Under the pieces are notes generated by a model that was given only the letters and a program-made list of their open reading frames with translations, did not search any database and had not been told where the DNA came from. Source: Marinilactibacillus sp036039175 (lineage in GTDB: Bacteria > Bacillota > Bacilli > Lactobacillales > Carnobacteriaceae_A). Taken from it: a stretch of 64,000 nucleotides of DNA. Within the stretch, counting starts at the first letter, position 1. Each line of letters starts with the position of its first letter. Below, one piece after another: positions 1 to 8,071 of this stretch. Location of the stretch: contig NZ_JAYXKP010000001.1 in NCBI RefSeq assembly GCF_036039175.1, forward strand, positions 62,001 through 126,000, read 5' to 3'. The translations under genes and the position numbers were made by a program.

Positions 1-923
1 CTTCTAGAAAGAAGAATAATCTGATTAAAGAGTCTTTTGCGGATCGAATATTTTTGATATCAATCTATATACTACTTACATTAGCTTTACTCGTAACCCT
101 TTATCCTTTGATTTATATTGTAAGTGCTTCAATTAGCAATCCGGATACTGTAAATTCAGGTGAGATGTTTTTATTTCCAATAGATGTAACTTGGGAAGGT
201 TACAGATTGATTTTTGCAAACTCCGATATCTGGCAAGGATACTATAATACGATTCTATATACGACGGTTGGGACTCTTGTTAATCTAGCATTCACACTTC
301 CGGCTGGTTACGTATTATCAAGAAAAGATTTCCAATTTAGAGGTTTCGTAACCAAATTAATGGTCTTCACAATGTTTGTCTCAGGTGGGTTGATACCTAC
401 TTACTTGCTTGTAACGGATCTTGGTTTAGGAAATTCTATGTGGGCATTGATTTTACCTAGTGCAGCTTCCGTTTACAATATTGTTGTAACTAGAGTATTC
501 TTTGAATCAACTGTTCCTGATGAATTAACGGAAGCAGCTGTAATAGACGGTGCTAACGACTTTAAGATTTTCTTCAAAGTAGTTTTACCACTATCAAAAC
601 CCATTATAGCTGTAATGGCTTTGTTCTATGGCGTTAATCACTGGAATAATTTCTTTTCAGCATTACTATACATTGATGATCGATCAAAATATCCTTTACA
701 GATGTTTTTAAGAGAGATTTTGGTTCAACAAGATATGTCCAGTACACCAAGTATTGGCTCATTATCGCAAGGACAGGCAGAGTTTCTACATTCTCAACAA
801 CAATTGTCTGCTATTTTGAGATACGGCGTCATGATTGTAGCAACTTTACCAATCATTCTTGTTTATCCGTTCTTGCAAAAATATTTTGTTAAAGGCGTTA
901 TGATCGGTTCAATTAAGGGATAA
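1..923 (+). CDS. ABC sugar permease, LplC/CUT1-like (5' end cut by window edge)
   Basis: Inner-membrane subunit of a carbohydrate ABC importer. The reading frame is open to the left edge (codons from base 3 read S-R-K-K-N-N-L-I-K), so the TTG at 54 is an internal codon and about ten N-terminal residues lie outside the window. Visible are a first membrane helix just after the edge, several further hydrophobic segments, the cytoplasmic EAA loop with EAAVIDGAND followed by VVLPLSKP, and a C-terminus ending KGVMIGSIKG, almost the same as in the two other LplC-type permeases of this window. The solute-binding lipoprotein gene follows after 30 bases with its own AGGAGG. The LplB-type partner should lie just upstream. 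Substrate is inferred from the mannosidases downstream: a mannose-rich oligosaccharide. Confidence 0.93.
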   Translation, partial: SRKKNNLIKESFADRIFLISIYILLTLALLVTLYPLIYIVSASISNPDTVNSGEMFLFPIDVTWEGYRLIFANSDIWQGYYNTILYTTVGTLVNLAFTLPAGYVLSRKDFQFRGFVTKLMVFTMFVSGGLIPTYLLVTDLGLGNSMWALILPSAASVYNIVVTRVFFESTVPDELTEAAVIDGANDFKIFFKVVLPLSKPIIAVMALFYGVNHWNNFFSALLYIDDRSKYPLQMFLREILVQQDMSSTPSIGSLSQGQAEFLHSQQQLSAILRYGVMIVATLPIILVYPFLQKYFVKGVMIGSIKG

Positions 924-953
924 AAATATAAAAAAGTAATAGGAGGAATAAAG

Positions 954-2564
954 ATGCAAAAGAAAACAATTGTTAAAAGTTTAGTACTCAGCTCAGTATT
1001 GGTATTGAGTGCTTGCGGTGGAGGAAATGGAAATTCTGGATCAGATGATGCTCAAGATGTTGAAGTTGCCACTGAAGGGTTCCCGATTGTTGATGAAGAA
1101 ATCACCTTAAATCTTATGGCTCCAGGTACGGGAAATCAATGGGAGTCCATGCCTACAATGACAGAATATGAAGAATTAACTGGCATTAACCTTGAATATA
1201 CAACGCCACCTATGGATGATTTTGGTACAAGGTTCAATTTAACTTTTGCAAGTGGTGATTTACCAGATATCATCTTTGCACCGGGTTCAGATGTATTGAC
1301 TCCAGCATTAGAAGTTGATTACGGTCAACAGGGGTTATTGGTGCCTTTAAATGACTTAATAGAAGATTATGCGCCAAATCTTAATGCTTTGTTAGATGAA
1401 AATCCAGAACTAAGAAGTTCAATTACTACCCCCGATGGAAACATCTATGCCTTGCCAAGAGTGAACGAAGGAGATACAGCGATTTGGCCTATCGGACCAC
1501 TTTGGTATAACGGTTCATGGTTAGATGCACTAGACGAGGATGTTCCAGAGACACTAGATGAGTTCTATGATTTGATGGTTAGATTCAGAGATGACGATCC
1601 TAATGGAACTGGTCAAAATGATACGATTCCAATTAGTAACGGCGGTTTAGAAAATGCTAGAATTTGGTTCTTATCTGCATTCGATTTAAATTCTTGGGAC
1701 GTAGAAGCAGTGGATGGAGAAGTTCGCTATAATCCAACTACAGATAATGCTAGAGCTTACTATGAATACTTCACTAAATTATACTCAGAAGGAATAGTAG
1801 ATCAAGAAATCTTCTCTCAATCTGATGAAATGAAAAAAGCCAAAGGACAACAAAATGTAATTGGACTCTTTACAGATTATTTCTCATTCTTTACCACGGG
1901 TCGTAGTGAAGATGAAGCTTTGAATGATCCTATGTTTATGCCACTTACAAGTGAATGGTCACCAGAGCGTTCAGTTGCGGGTAGCCCAAGAATAGCTAGA
2001 GGAACTTTTGCCATTACATCTGCCAATCAATATCCTGAAGCTACAATGCGTTGGGTAGACCAAATGTACTCTGAAGAAGGAGCGGAATACTTTGACCGCG
2101 GACCTGAAGGGTATTATTGGGAGTGGGAAGATGGAGAAGGTAGTACAAAAATTTATACAGAAGAGGCTGAAGCTGAGGGTGAAGATTACCGAGGAACAAT
2201 CACACCATTTTATGGTATCAATACACCAGGTCTAGGTGCACAATTACCTCCGATTGGTGGGGAAGAGTCTGACTTTACTGTATTTATAAGAGAATCTACT
2301 CAAAATAATTTAGAACCGTACGCTGAAGTTGCTTTCCCACTCGTTTATCTAGAGCAAGATGAAATTGATGAATTACAATCTATTCAAGGTGACGTAGCTA
2401 CTTATATTGAAGAACAAGAAGCACAGTTTATTACTGGACAAATGGATGTTTCAGATGACGCTGTATGGGACAACTATCTGTCTACATTAGAAAACATGGG
2501 AATTGAACGCTATGTTGAAATTTATCAAGCAGCATATGATCGTAACCAACAAGCAGCAGAATAA
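954..2564 (+). CDS. ABC importer solute-binding lipoprotein (LplA-like)
   Basis: Extracellular lipid-anchored substrate receptor of the importer whose permease precedes it. The N-terminus is a lipoprotein signal: two lysines, a hydrophobic stretch and the lipobox LSAC with the acylated cysteine at residue 21, then a Gly/Asn/Ser-rich linker. The remaining roughly 500 residues have the length and acidic composition of the large LplA-type family 1 binding proteins that take up oligosaccharides. AGGAGGAAT sits just before the ATG at 954. A hairpin lies directly after the stop, before the GH125 gene. The ligand cannot be read from sequence; the neighbouring GH125, GH38 and GH92 genes point to manno-oligosaccharides or N-glycan fragments. 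Confidence 0.9.
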   Translation: MQKKTIVKSLVLSSVLVLSACGGGNGNSGSDDAQDVEVATEGFPIVDEEITLNLMAPGTGNQWESMPTMTEYEELTGINLEYTTPPMDDFGTRFNLTFASGDLPDIIFAPGSDVLTPALEVDYGQQGLLVPLNDLIEDYAPNLNALLDENPELRSSITTPDGNIYALPRVNEGDTAIWPIGPLWYNGSWLDALDEDVPETLDEFYDLMVRFRDDDPNGTGQNDTIPISNGGLENARIWFLSAFDLNSWDVEAVDGEVRYNPTTDNARAYYEYFTKLYSEGIVDQEIFSQSDEMKKAKGQQNVIGLFTDYFSFFTTGRSEDEALNDPMFMPLTSEWSPERSVAGSPRIARGTFAITSANQYPEATMRWVDQMYSEEGAEYFDRGPEGYYWEWEDGEGSTKIYTEEAEAEGEDYRGTITPFYGINTPGLGAQLPPIGGEESDFTVFIRESTQNNLEPYAEVAFPLVYLEQDEIDELQSIQGDVATYIEEQEAQFITGQMDVSDDAVWDNYLSTLENMGIERYVEIYQAAYDRNQQAAE

Positions 2565-2597
2565 AAGAGTTAACTTTATAAATGATTTTTAACGCAT

Positions 2598-2645
2598 GCT
2601 CGTATCCTCTCTGTTCAACAGGGGATGGATGCGAGCTGCTTTTAT
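2598..2645 (+). terminator. Intercistronic hairpin after the binding-protein gene
   Basis: Ten-base arms, 2598-2607 (GCTCGTATCC) and 2627-2636 (GGATGCGAGC), pair with one G:T wobble, and TGCTTTTATTTT follows. It lies between the lipoprotein gene and GH125. It could be a leaky terminator or a 3' stabiliser that keeps the binding protein more abundant than the enzymes. The ATG at 2596 lies at the foot of this hairpin and is not a credible start. Confidence 0.6.
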
Positions 2646-2670
2646 TTTAACTATCAAAGGAGCAATTAAT

Positions 2671-3966
2671 ATGTTTAATGAAACATTACCGCGGACTATA
2701 GTAGATTTTATGGAAGAAATAAATGAACTAGCTGAAGAGAAACCGGAGTGGCTCGAAATTTTTAATAATAGTTTTTTAGATACATTACAAAATACGGTCA
2801 AACCCTTAACCGATAATACAACATTCGTACTTACAGGTGATATACCGGCTATGTGGTTAAGAGATTCGACTGCACAAATCAGACCTTATTTATTTCTAGC
2901 CAATAAAAGTCCTGAAATCAAACAACTGATAAAAGGATTAATTGAAAGACATTTTCTGCTAATTAAGCTAGATCCATATGCAAATGCATTTAATGAAAGT
3001 GCTAATGGAGCAGGACATCAAGATGATGATACTGAGATGCAAGCTATAATATGGGAACGTAAATATGAAATTGATTCTTTGTGTTATGCCGTTCAGCTTG
3101 CTTATTTGTATTTTAAAGAAACAGGCGATCATTCAATTTTCAATAAAACATTCGACGAAGGAGTTGAACAGATTCTTAAAGTCTGGAAAACAGAGCAAAA
3201 TCATGAACATTCTTCTTATCATTTCCAAAGAGATACTTGGAGAGAAGAAGACACTCTGGTAAATGATGGAAAAGGAAGTCCAATAAAAGAGACTGGTTTA
3301 ACTTGGTCTGGCTTCCGTCCAAGTGACGACCGTTGTATCTACCATTATTTGGTTCCTTCCAACATGTTTGCTGTCGTAGTATTGGGATATCTAGAAGAAA
3401 TTTACGAATCTTATCTGGAAGATGATTCAAAGAGTCATAATATAAAGTTATTGAAATCTCAAATAGATCAAGCGCTCAAAGAACATGCGATTATTGAAAA
3501 CAAACAAGGAGAATCAGTTTTCGCTTATGAAGTAGATGGAAAAGGCAATGCATTGATCATGGATGATGCCAATATTCCTAATTTACTATCTGCCCCTTAT
3601 TTAGGTTATGGAAATATTAAAGACGATATCTATCAAACGACCAGGAAAACGATTCTTAGTTCAGAAAATCCCTATTATTATGAAGGAGAATATGCATCAG
3701 GAGTAGGAAGTTCACATACACCTGAAGAGTATATTTGGCACATGAGTTTAGCTATGATTGGACTGACAAGTAAGACAAAAGAAGAAAAAGCACAAATGCT
3801 TGACCTAATGGTTGAAACAGATGCAAATAAGAAGACTCTTCACGAAGGATTTCATAAAGACAATCCAGAAGAATATACTCGAGAATGGTTTTCATGGCCA
3901 AACATGCTTTTTTGCGAATTGATGCTTGATTACTTTGATTTTAAGTTAAAAGGAGCTGAAATTTAA
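2671..3966 (+). CDS. GH125 exo-alpha-1,6-mannosidase
   Basis: Cytoplasmic inverting exo-mannosidase that removes alpha-1,6-linked mannose from N-glycan or mannan fragments. The 431-residue product has the family's usual length. The family signature AMWLRDSTAQIRPY is at about residues 60-73 and GAGHQDDDTEMQ follows at about 115; the C-terminal part has GEYASGVGSSHTPEEYIW and TREWFSWPNM, typical of GH125. Start chosen at 2671: AAAGGAGC precedes it, and the in-frame ATG at 2596 sits in a hairpin and has no ribosome site. No signal peptide. The stop overlaps the start of the GH1 gene by one base, so translation is coupled. The combination with GH38 and GH92 is the same as in the Streptococcus pneumoniae SP_2143-2145 region. 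Confidence 0.93.
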   Translation: MFNETLPRTIVDFMEEINELAEEKPEWLEIFNNSFLDTLQNTVKPLTDNTTFVLTGDIPAMWLRDSTAQIRPYLFLANKSPEIKQLIKGLIERHFLLIKLDPYANAFNESANGAGHQDDDTEMQAIIWERKYEIDSLCYAVQLAYLYFKETGDHSIFNKTFDEGVEQILKVWKTEQNHEHSSYHFQRDTWREEDTLVNDGKGSPIKETGLTWSGFRPSDDRCIYHYLVPSNMFAVVVLGYLEEIYESYLEDDSKSHNIKLLKSQIDQALKEHAIIENKQGESVFAYEVDGKGNALIMDDANIPNLLSAPYLGYGNIKDDIYQTTRKTILSSENPYYYEGEYASGVGSSHTPEEYIWHMSLAMIGLTSKTKEEKAQMLDLMVETDANKKTLHEGFHKDNPEEYTREWFSWPNMLFCELMLDYFDFKLKGAEI

Positions 3967-5375
3967 TGGCGAATCCATTTCCTGAACATTTTTTTTGGGG
4001 TGCAGCAACGAGTGCCCCTCAATCTGAAGGTGGACAATATGAGGGGGGCCGTTCTGCTAGCACTTGGGACAAGTGGTTTGAGCTAGAACCTGAAAACTTC
4101 AACTCGAATCAAGGTCCAAAAAATACGACAAACGTATTTGACCGCTACAAAGAAGATACAAAACTAATGAGCGATATTAACCTAAATTCGTACAGAACTT
4201 CCATTTCTTGGAATAGGCTTTTGCCGGATGGAAAGACACTGAATCCACAAGCTGTTCAATATTATAGAGATTATTTTAAACGCTTAAGAGATCAAGGTGT
4301 TGAGCCAATTATAAATCTCTTTCATTTTGATATGCCCTGGTGGCTAATGGAAAAAGGCGGATGGGAAAATCGCGAATCAATTGACCATTTTGCATTTTAT
4401 GCAAGGATAGCTTTCGAGCAGTTTGGTGATCTTGTTCACTACTGGACAACATTCAATGAGCCAATCGTTCATGTAACTTGTGGTTATTTAGGAGAGTATC
4501 ATTGGCCAAAAGTGAATAATCTCAAGCGAGCGGTTCAAGTTGCGCATCATACGAATCTGGCACACGCTGCAGCTGTAGTTGAATTCAGAAAGTTAGGTAT
4601 TGAAGGAAAGATTGGGAATATCTTGAATTTATCGCCTGTATATGCAAAATCTAATCAAGCAGAAGATCTTCAAGCTAAGTTGAATGCTGAAACCTTACAT
4701 GTTAAAAGCTTTTTGGAGCCTACTGTGAATGGTGAGTACCCGGAACACCTCATTACTCTATTAAAAGATAACGATTTACTCCCACATACTTTAGATGGAG
4801 ATAAAGAGTTGATTAGTAAAGGAAAAGTGGATTTTCTTGGAGTAAATTATTATCAGCCAATACGAGTGGAAGCCGTGCCAACTGATGAAGTTAACCACCC
4901 TGCTACGTCACTGGGGGATTTTTCAAGACATTATAATTGGCCAGAAAAGAAAATGAATCCTTATAGAGGATGGGAGATTTACCCAGAAGGTATTTATGAT
5001 ATAGCTATGATGATAAAAGAAGACTATGGAAATATTCCGTTCTACATTTCAGAAAATGGAATGGGTGTATCTGAAGAAGAAAGGTTTGCTGATGATAAGG
5101 GGATAATACAAGACGATTACCGCATTGAATTTATTTACGATCATCTTGCCAATGTCCAAAAAGCGATTGATGCTGGCGCAAACTGTTTTGGATATCACCT
5201 TTGGACATTTATAGATTGCTGGTCTTGGCTAAATGGGTATCGAAATCGTTACGGATTTTATCGACTTATCTTAGAAACTGGAGAAAGAATTCCAAAGAAA
5301 AGTGCGTTTTGGATCAAAGATGTCATTCAACAGAACCAATTGATTAAATTAAATCAGTACGATAAAGGAGAGTAA
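3966..5375 (+). CDS. GH1 beta-glycosidase (specificity unclear)
   Basis: Retaining beta-glycosidase of the GH1 (beta/alpha)8 barrel family, cytoplasmic. The N-terminus FPEHFFWGAATSAPQSEG is the family entry motif, with Gln19 and Glu21. The acid/base is Glu166 in TTFNEP and the nucleophile is Glu363 in YISENG. The sugar-phosphate loop is mixed: Ser420 (IDCWSW) and Tyr429 match the Ser and Tyr of 6-phospho-glycosidases, but the usual lysine between them is Asn427. Specificity for phosphorylated or free beta-glucosides or beta-mannosides therefore cannot be assigned. Position between GH125 and GH38 suggests it may take the Man-beta-1,4-GlcNAc core or a beta-mannoside, but that is inference. The ATG overlaps the GH125 stop, and the GH38 ATG follows its own stop by one base. 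Confidence 0.9.
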   Translation: MANPFPEHFFWGAATSAPQSEGGQYEGGRSASTWDKWFELEPENFNSNQGPKNTTNVFDRYKEDTKLMSDINLNSYRTSISWNRLLPDGKTLNPQAVQYYRDYFKRLRDQGVEPIINLFHFDMPWWLMEKGGWENRESIDHFAFYARIAFEQFGDLVHYWTTFNEPIVHVTCGYLGEYHWPKVNNLKRAVQVAHHTNLAHAAAVVEFRKLGIEGKIGNILNLSPVYAKSNQAEDLQAKLNAETLHVKSFLEPTVNGEYPEHLITLLKDNDLLPHTLDGDKELISKGKVDFLGVNYYQPIRVEAVPTDEVNHPATSLGDFSRHYNWPEKKMNPYRGWEIYPEGIYDIAMMIKEDYGNIPFYISENGMGVSEEERFADDKGIIQDDYRIEFIYDHLANVQKAIDAGANCFGYHLWTFIDCWSWLNGYRNRYGFYRLILETGERIPKKSAFWIKDVIQQNQLIKLNQYDKGE

Positions 5376-5376
5376 T

Positions 5377-8067
5377 ATGAAAACAGTCCATATTATTTCG
5401 CATAGTCACTGGGATAGAGAATGGTATATGCCTTATGAGCGTCATCATATGCTTCTAGTTGAACTATTAGATGATGTACTTGAACTTTTTGAAACAGACC
5501 CAGAGTTCAAGAGTTTTTATCTTGATGGTCAAACCATCATTTTAGACGATTATTTAGAAGTTCGTCCAGAAAAAGAATCACTTGTTAGGAAGTATATTAA
5601 CGAGGGTAAATTAAAAATTGGACCATTTTATATTCTTCAGGACGCCTTTTTGACTTCAAGTGAATCAAATGTGAGAAATATGCTAATTGGTCATCAGGAA
5701 AGTAAAAAGTGGGGAGAGAAAACAGACATTGGTTACTACCCTGATACATTCGGTAATGTTGGTCAAACGCCTCAATTAATGAAACAATTAGGCTTTGACT
5801 TAGCAGCCTACGGTAGGGGGGTTAAACCAACCGGATTTGCTAATCAGTCTAGTGAACAGGATAATTTCATCTCATCCTATTCAGAAATGAATTGGCAGGG
5901 CGTGGATGACTCCGTTATTACTGGGCTACTCTTTGCTAACTGGTACAGCAATGGCAATGAAGTCCCTACAGATAAAAAATTGGCTAAAGTCTATTGGGAC
6001 CAAAAACTAGAAGATGCTGAAAAGTATGCATCTACAGATCAATTACTTTTCATGAATGGTTGTGATCACCAGCCAGTTCAAAAAGATTTATCAAAGGCGA
6101 TTGAATTAGCCAATGAGTTATATCCAGATTATCAATTTATCCATTCTGATTTTCCAAATTATATCAGCGAAGTGCTTCCGACCTTGCCAACTGACCTTGA
6201 CACTGTAAAGGGGGAGTTGACGTCACAAGAAACAGAAGGTTGGTATACCTTGACAAATACTGCTTCTTCTCGTGTTTATCTTAAGCAAGAGAATGCTCGT
6301 ATTAGCAGATTACTAGAAAAAGTCGCTGAACCGTTAGCTTCGATGGCTTTTGAAGAAACAGGGAGCTATCCCCATGATATTTTGGATTATGCCTGGAAAA
6401 CGTATATGCAAAATCATCCTCATGATAGTATATGTGGGTGTAGTGTAGATGAAGTTCACGAAGAGATGATGACTAGATTTCAAAAAGCTGAAAATGTAGC
6501 AGATTATGTAATTGATTCTTCATTGAACGCTTTAGCGGACGCGACCGAAACCTTGTACTCAGGTGATGGAGATGCTATACCGTTAATTGTATTCAATAGC
6601 TCAGGTCATGTTAAGTCAGAGCTTTGTAAAATCGAACTTGAAACAGAAAAAATTTACTTTTCGGAAAAATTTCCGACCCAAAGCTATGAGGAATTGTTGG
6701 ACTCTCAAAACGTGACTAACTACAAAGTGTTGACAGAAGATGGTGAAGAGGTAACCTCAGTTATTAGGGAGCTTGAACCTGAATTTAATTATGAACTACC
6801 TAAAAATGGGTTTAGAAAGCCTTACATGACTCGCAAAGTAGAAGTAGAGCTCTTTTTAGAAAGTATGGAATCATTCTCCTGGAGAACCTTATTTTTGGTT
6901 GAAAGCAAACATAACATTAATCGGGAAGTAAAGCTCGAAGCTAAAGATTTATCATTAGAAAATCAATACTTGAAACTGACAATCAATGAAAATGGAACGC
7001 TGAAACTAATCGACAAAACAAACCAAAAAAATTACGATCAACTCTTTGTTTTCGAAGATACTGGAGACATTGGGAATGAGTATGTATATAAATCTCCTGA
7101 AAACGAATCACCTATCTTTTCACAAAATAGATTAGTGAAAGCAGAAGTAATTGAAGATACAGATATTAAAAAAACAATTCGTCTTTTCCATGAACTGAAT
7201 GTACCTATTTCTGCAGATGAACAATTACTTATAGAACAGAAAAAAGTAGTTGAATTTAGAAACCGTAAAGCACAGAGAAGTGAAGAAACAGAAAAACTAA
7301 AAATCATTTCAACAATTACATTAATTAAAAATGCGAAAAGTTTACGTTTTAAAATCGAGTTAGTGAATAAAATGAAAGATCATAGGTTACGTGTTCTTTT
7401 TCCGACTGGACTTTCATCTGAGCACCACTTTGCGGATGCGATTTTTGAAACAGTTAAAAGGCCAAATCAAGTCAGTCAGTCATGGACAAACCCAGAGAAC
7501 CCTCAAAGAACCCATCATTTTGTACAAGTGAAAGATCAAAATCATGGTGTAATACTAGCACCAGAAGGATTAAATGAATATGAAATACTTGATCAAGATA
7601 ACCAATTAACTATGGCATTGACATTGTTCCGTGCAGTCGGTGAAATGGGGGATTGGGGCTATTTCCCTACACCTGGAGCACAATGTTTGGATAGAACTTT
7701 TAAATTTGAATTTTCACTATTCACTCATGGTAGCCAAGATGAAAAAACCATTCAATCAGCAATATATGATCATGTTTCACTTTTAGCCATCCAAACCAAT
7801 CAACATACAGGACTACGTTCTTCTTCCGGACAGTTCCTATCTGTAAATGGAAGTGAAATAGCCGTCACTGCTGTCAAGAGACAAAAAAGTACAGACGAAA
7901 TCATCACTAGACATTATAATTTATCAGACGAACCAATCGAATACCATCTAGGGATTAAAGGTTATAAAGCGATTAAGTCAAATATTTTAGAAGAAGATGA
8001 AGTTAAGAAAGATTTGATGACTGCTTTACCAAAAGAAATTATTACACTCAAATGGAAAAAGGAGTGA
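5377..8067 (+). CDS. GH38 alpha-mannosidase
   Basis: Retaining, zinc-dependent alpha-mannosidase acting in the cytoplasm on alpha-1,3/1,6 (and sometimes 1,2) mannosyl linkages. The 896 residues are the normal length for bacterial MngB/SP_2143-type enzymes. The N-terminal catalytic domain begins HIISHSHWDREW with zinc ligands His11 and Asp13; the nucleophile is Asp123 in YYPDTFGN; NGCDHQP (about residue 227) and NHPHDSICGCSVDEVH (about 342) are further active-site motifs. The second half is the beta-rich C-terminal domain of the family. AAAGGAGAGTAAT precedes the ATG. It lies one base after GH1 and four bases before GH92, so the four enzymes form a tight operon. Confidence 0.95.
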   Translation: MKTVHIISHSHWDREWYMPYERHHMLLVELLDDVLELFETDPEFKSFYLDGQTIILDDYLEVRPEKESLVRKYINEGKLKIGPFYILQDAFLTSSESNVRNMLIGHQESKKWGEKTDIGYYPDTFGNVGQTPQLMKQLGFDLAAYGRGVKPTGFANQSSEQDNFISSYSEMNWQGVDDSVITGLLFANWYSNGNEVPTDKKLAKVYWDQKLEDAEKYASTDQLLFMNGCDHQPVQKDLSKAIELANELYPDYQFIHSDFPNYISEVLPTLPTDLDTVKGELTSQETEGWYTLTNTASSRVYLKQENARISRLLEKVAEPLASMAFEETGSYPHDILDYAWKTYMQNHPHDSICGCSVDEVHEEMMTRFQKAENVADYVIDSSLNALADATETLYSGDGDAIPLIVFNSSGHVKSELCKIELETEKIYFSEKFPTQSYEELLDSQNVTNYKVLTEDGEEVTSVIRELEPEFNYELPKNGFRKPYMTRKVEVELFLESMESFSWRTLFLVESKHNINREVKLEAKDLSLENQYLKLTINENGTLKLIDKTNQKNYDQLFVFEDTGDIGNEYVYKSPENESPIFSQNRLVKAEVIEDTDIKKTIRLFHELNVPISADEQLLIEQKKVVEFRNRKAQRSEETEKLKIISTITLIKNAKSLRFKIELVNKMKDHRLRVLFPTGLSSEHHFADAIFETVKRPNQVSQSWTNPENPQRTHHFVQVKDQNHGVILAPEGLNEYEILDQDNQLTMALTLFRAVGEMGDWGYFPTPGAQCLDRTFKFEFSLFTHGSQDEKTIQSAIYDHVSLLAIQTNQHTGLRSSSGQFLSVNGSEIAVTAVKRQKSTDEIITRHYNLSDEPIEYHLGIKGYKAIKSNILEEDEVKKDLMTALPKEIITLKWKKE

Positions 8068-8071
8068 AACT

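Noticed and set aside
54..923. TTG at 54 as the start of the first permease gene
   Set aside because: The frame is open to the left edge and the region before it reads as the expected LplC N-terminus, so the gene is cut by the window.
2596..2670. N-terminal extension of GH125 from ATG 2596
   Set aside because: It has no ribosome site, lies in a hairpin, and the family starts at about 2671.
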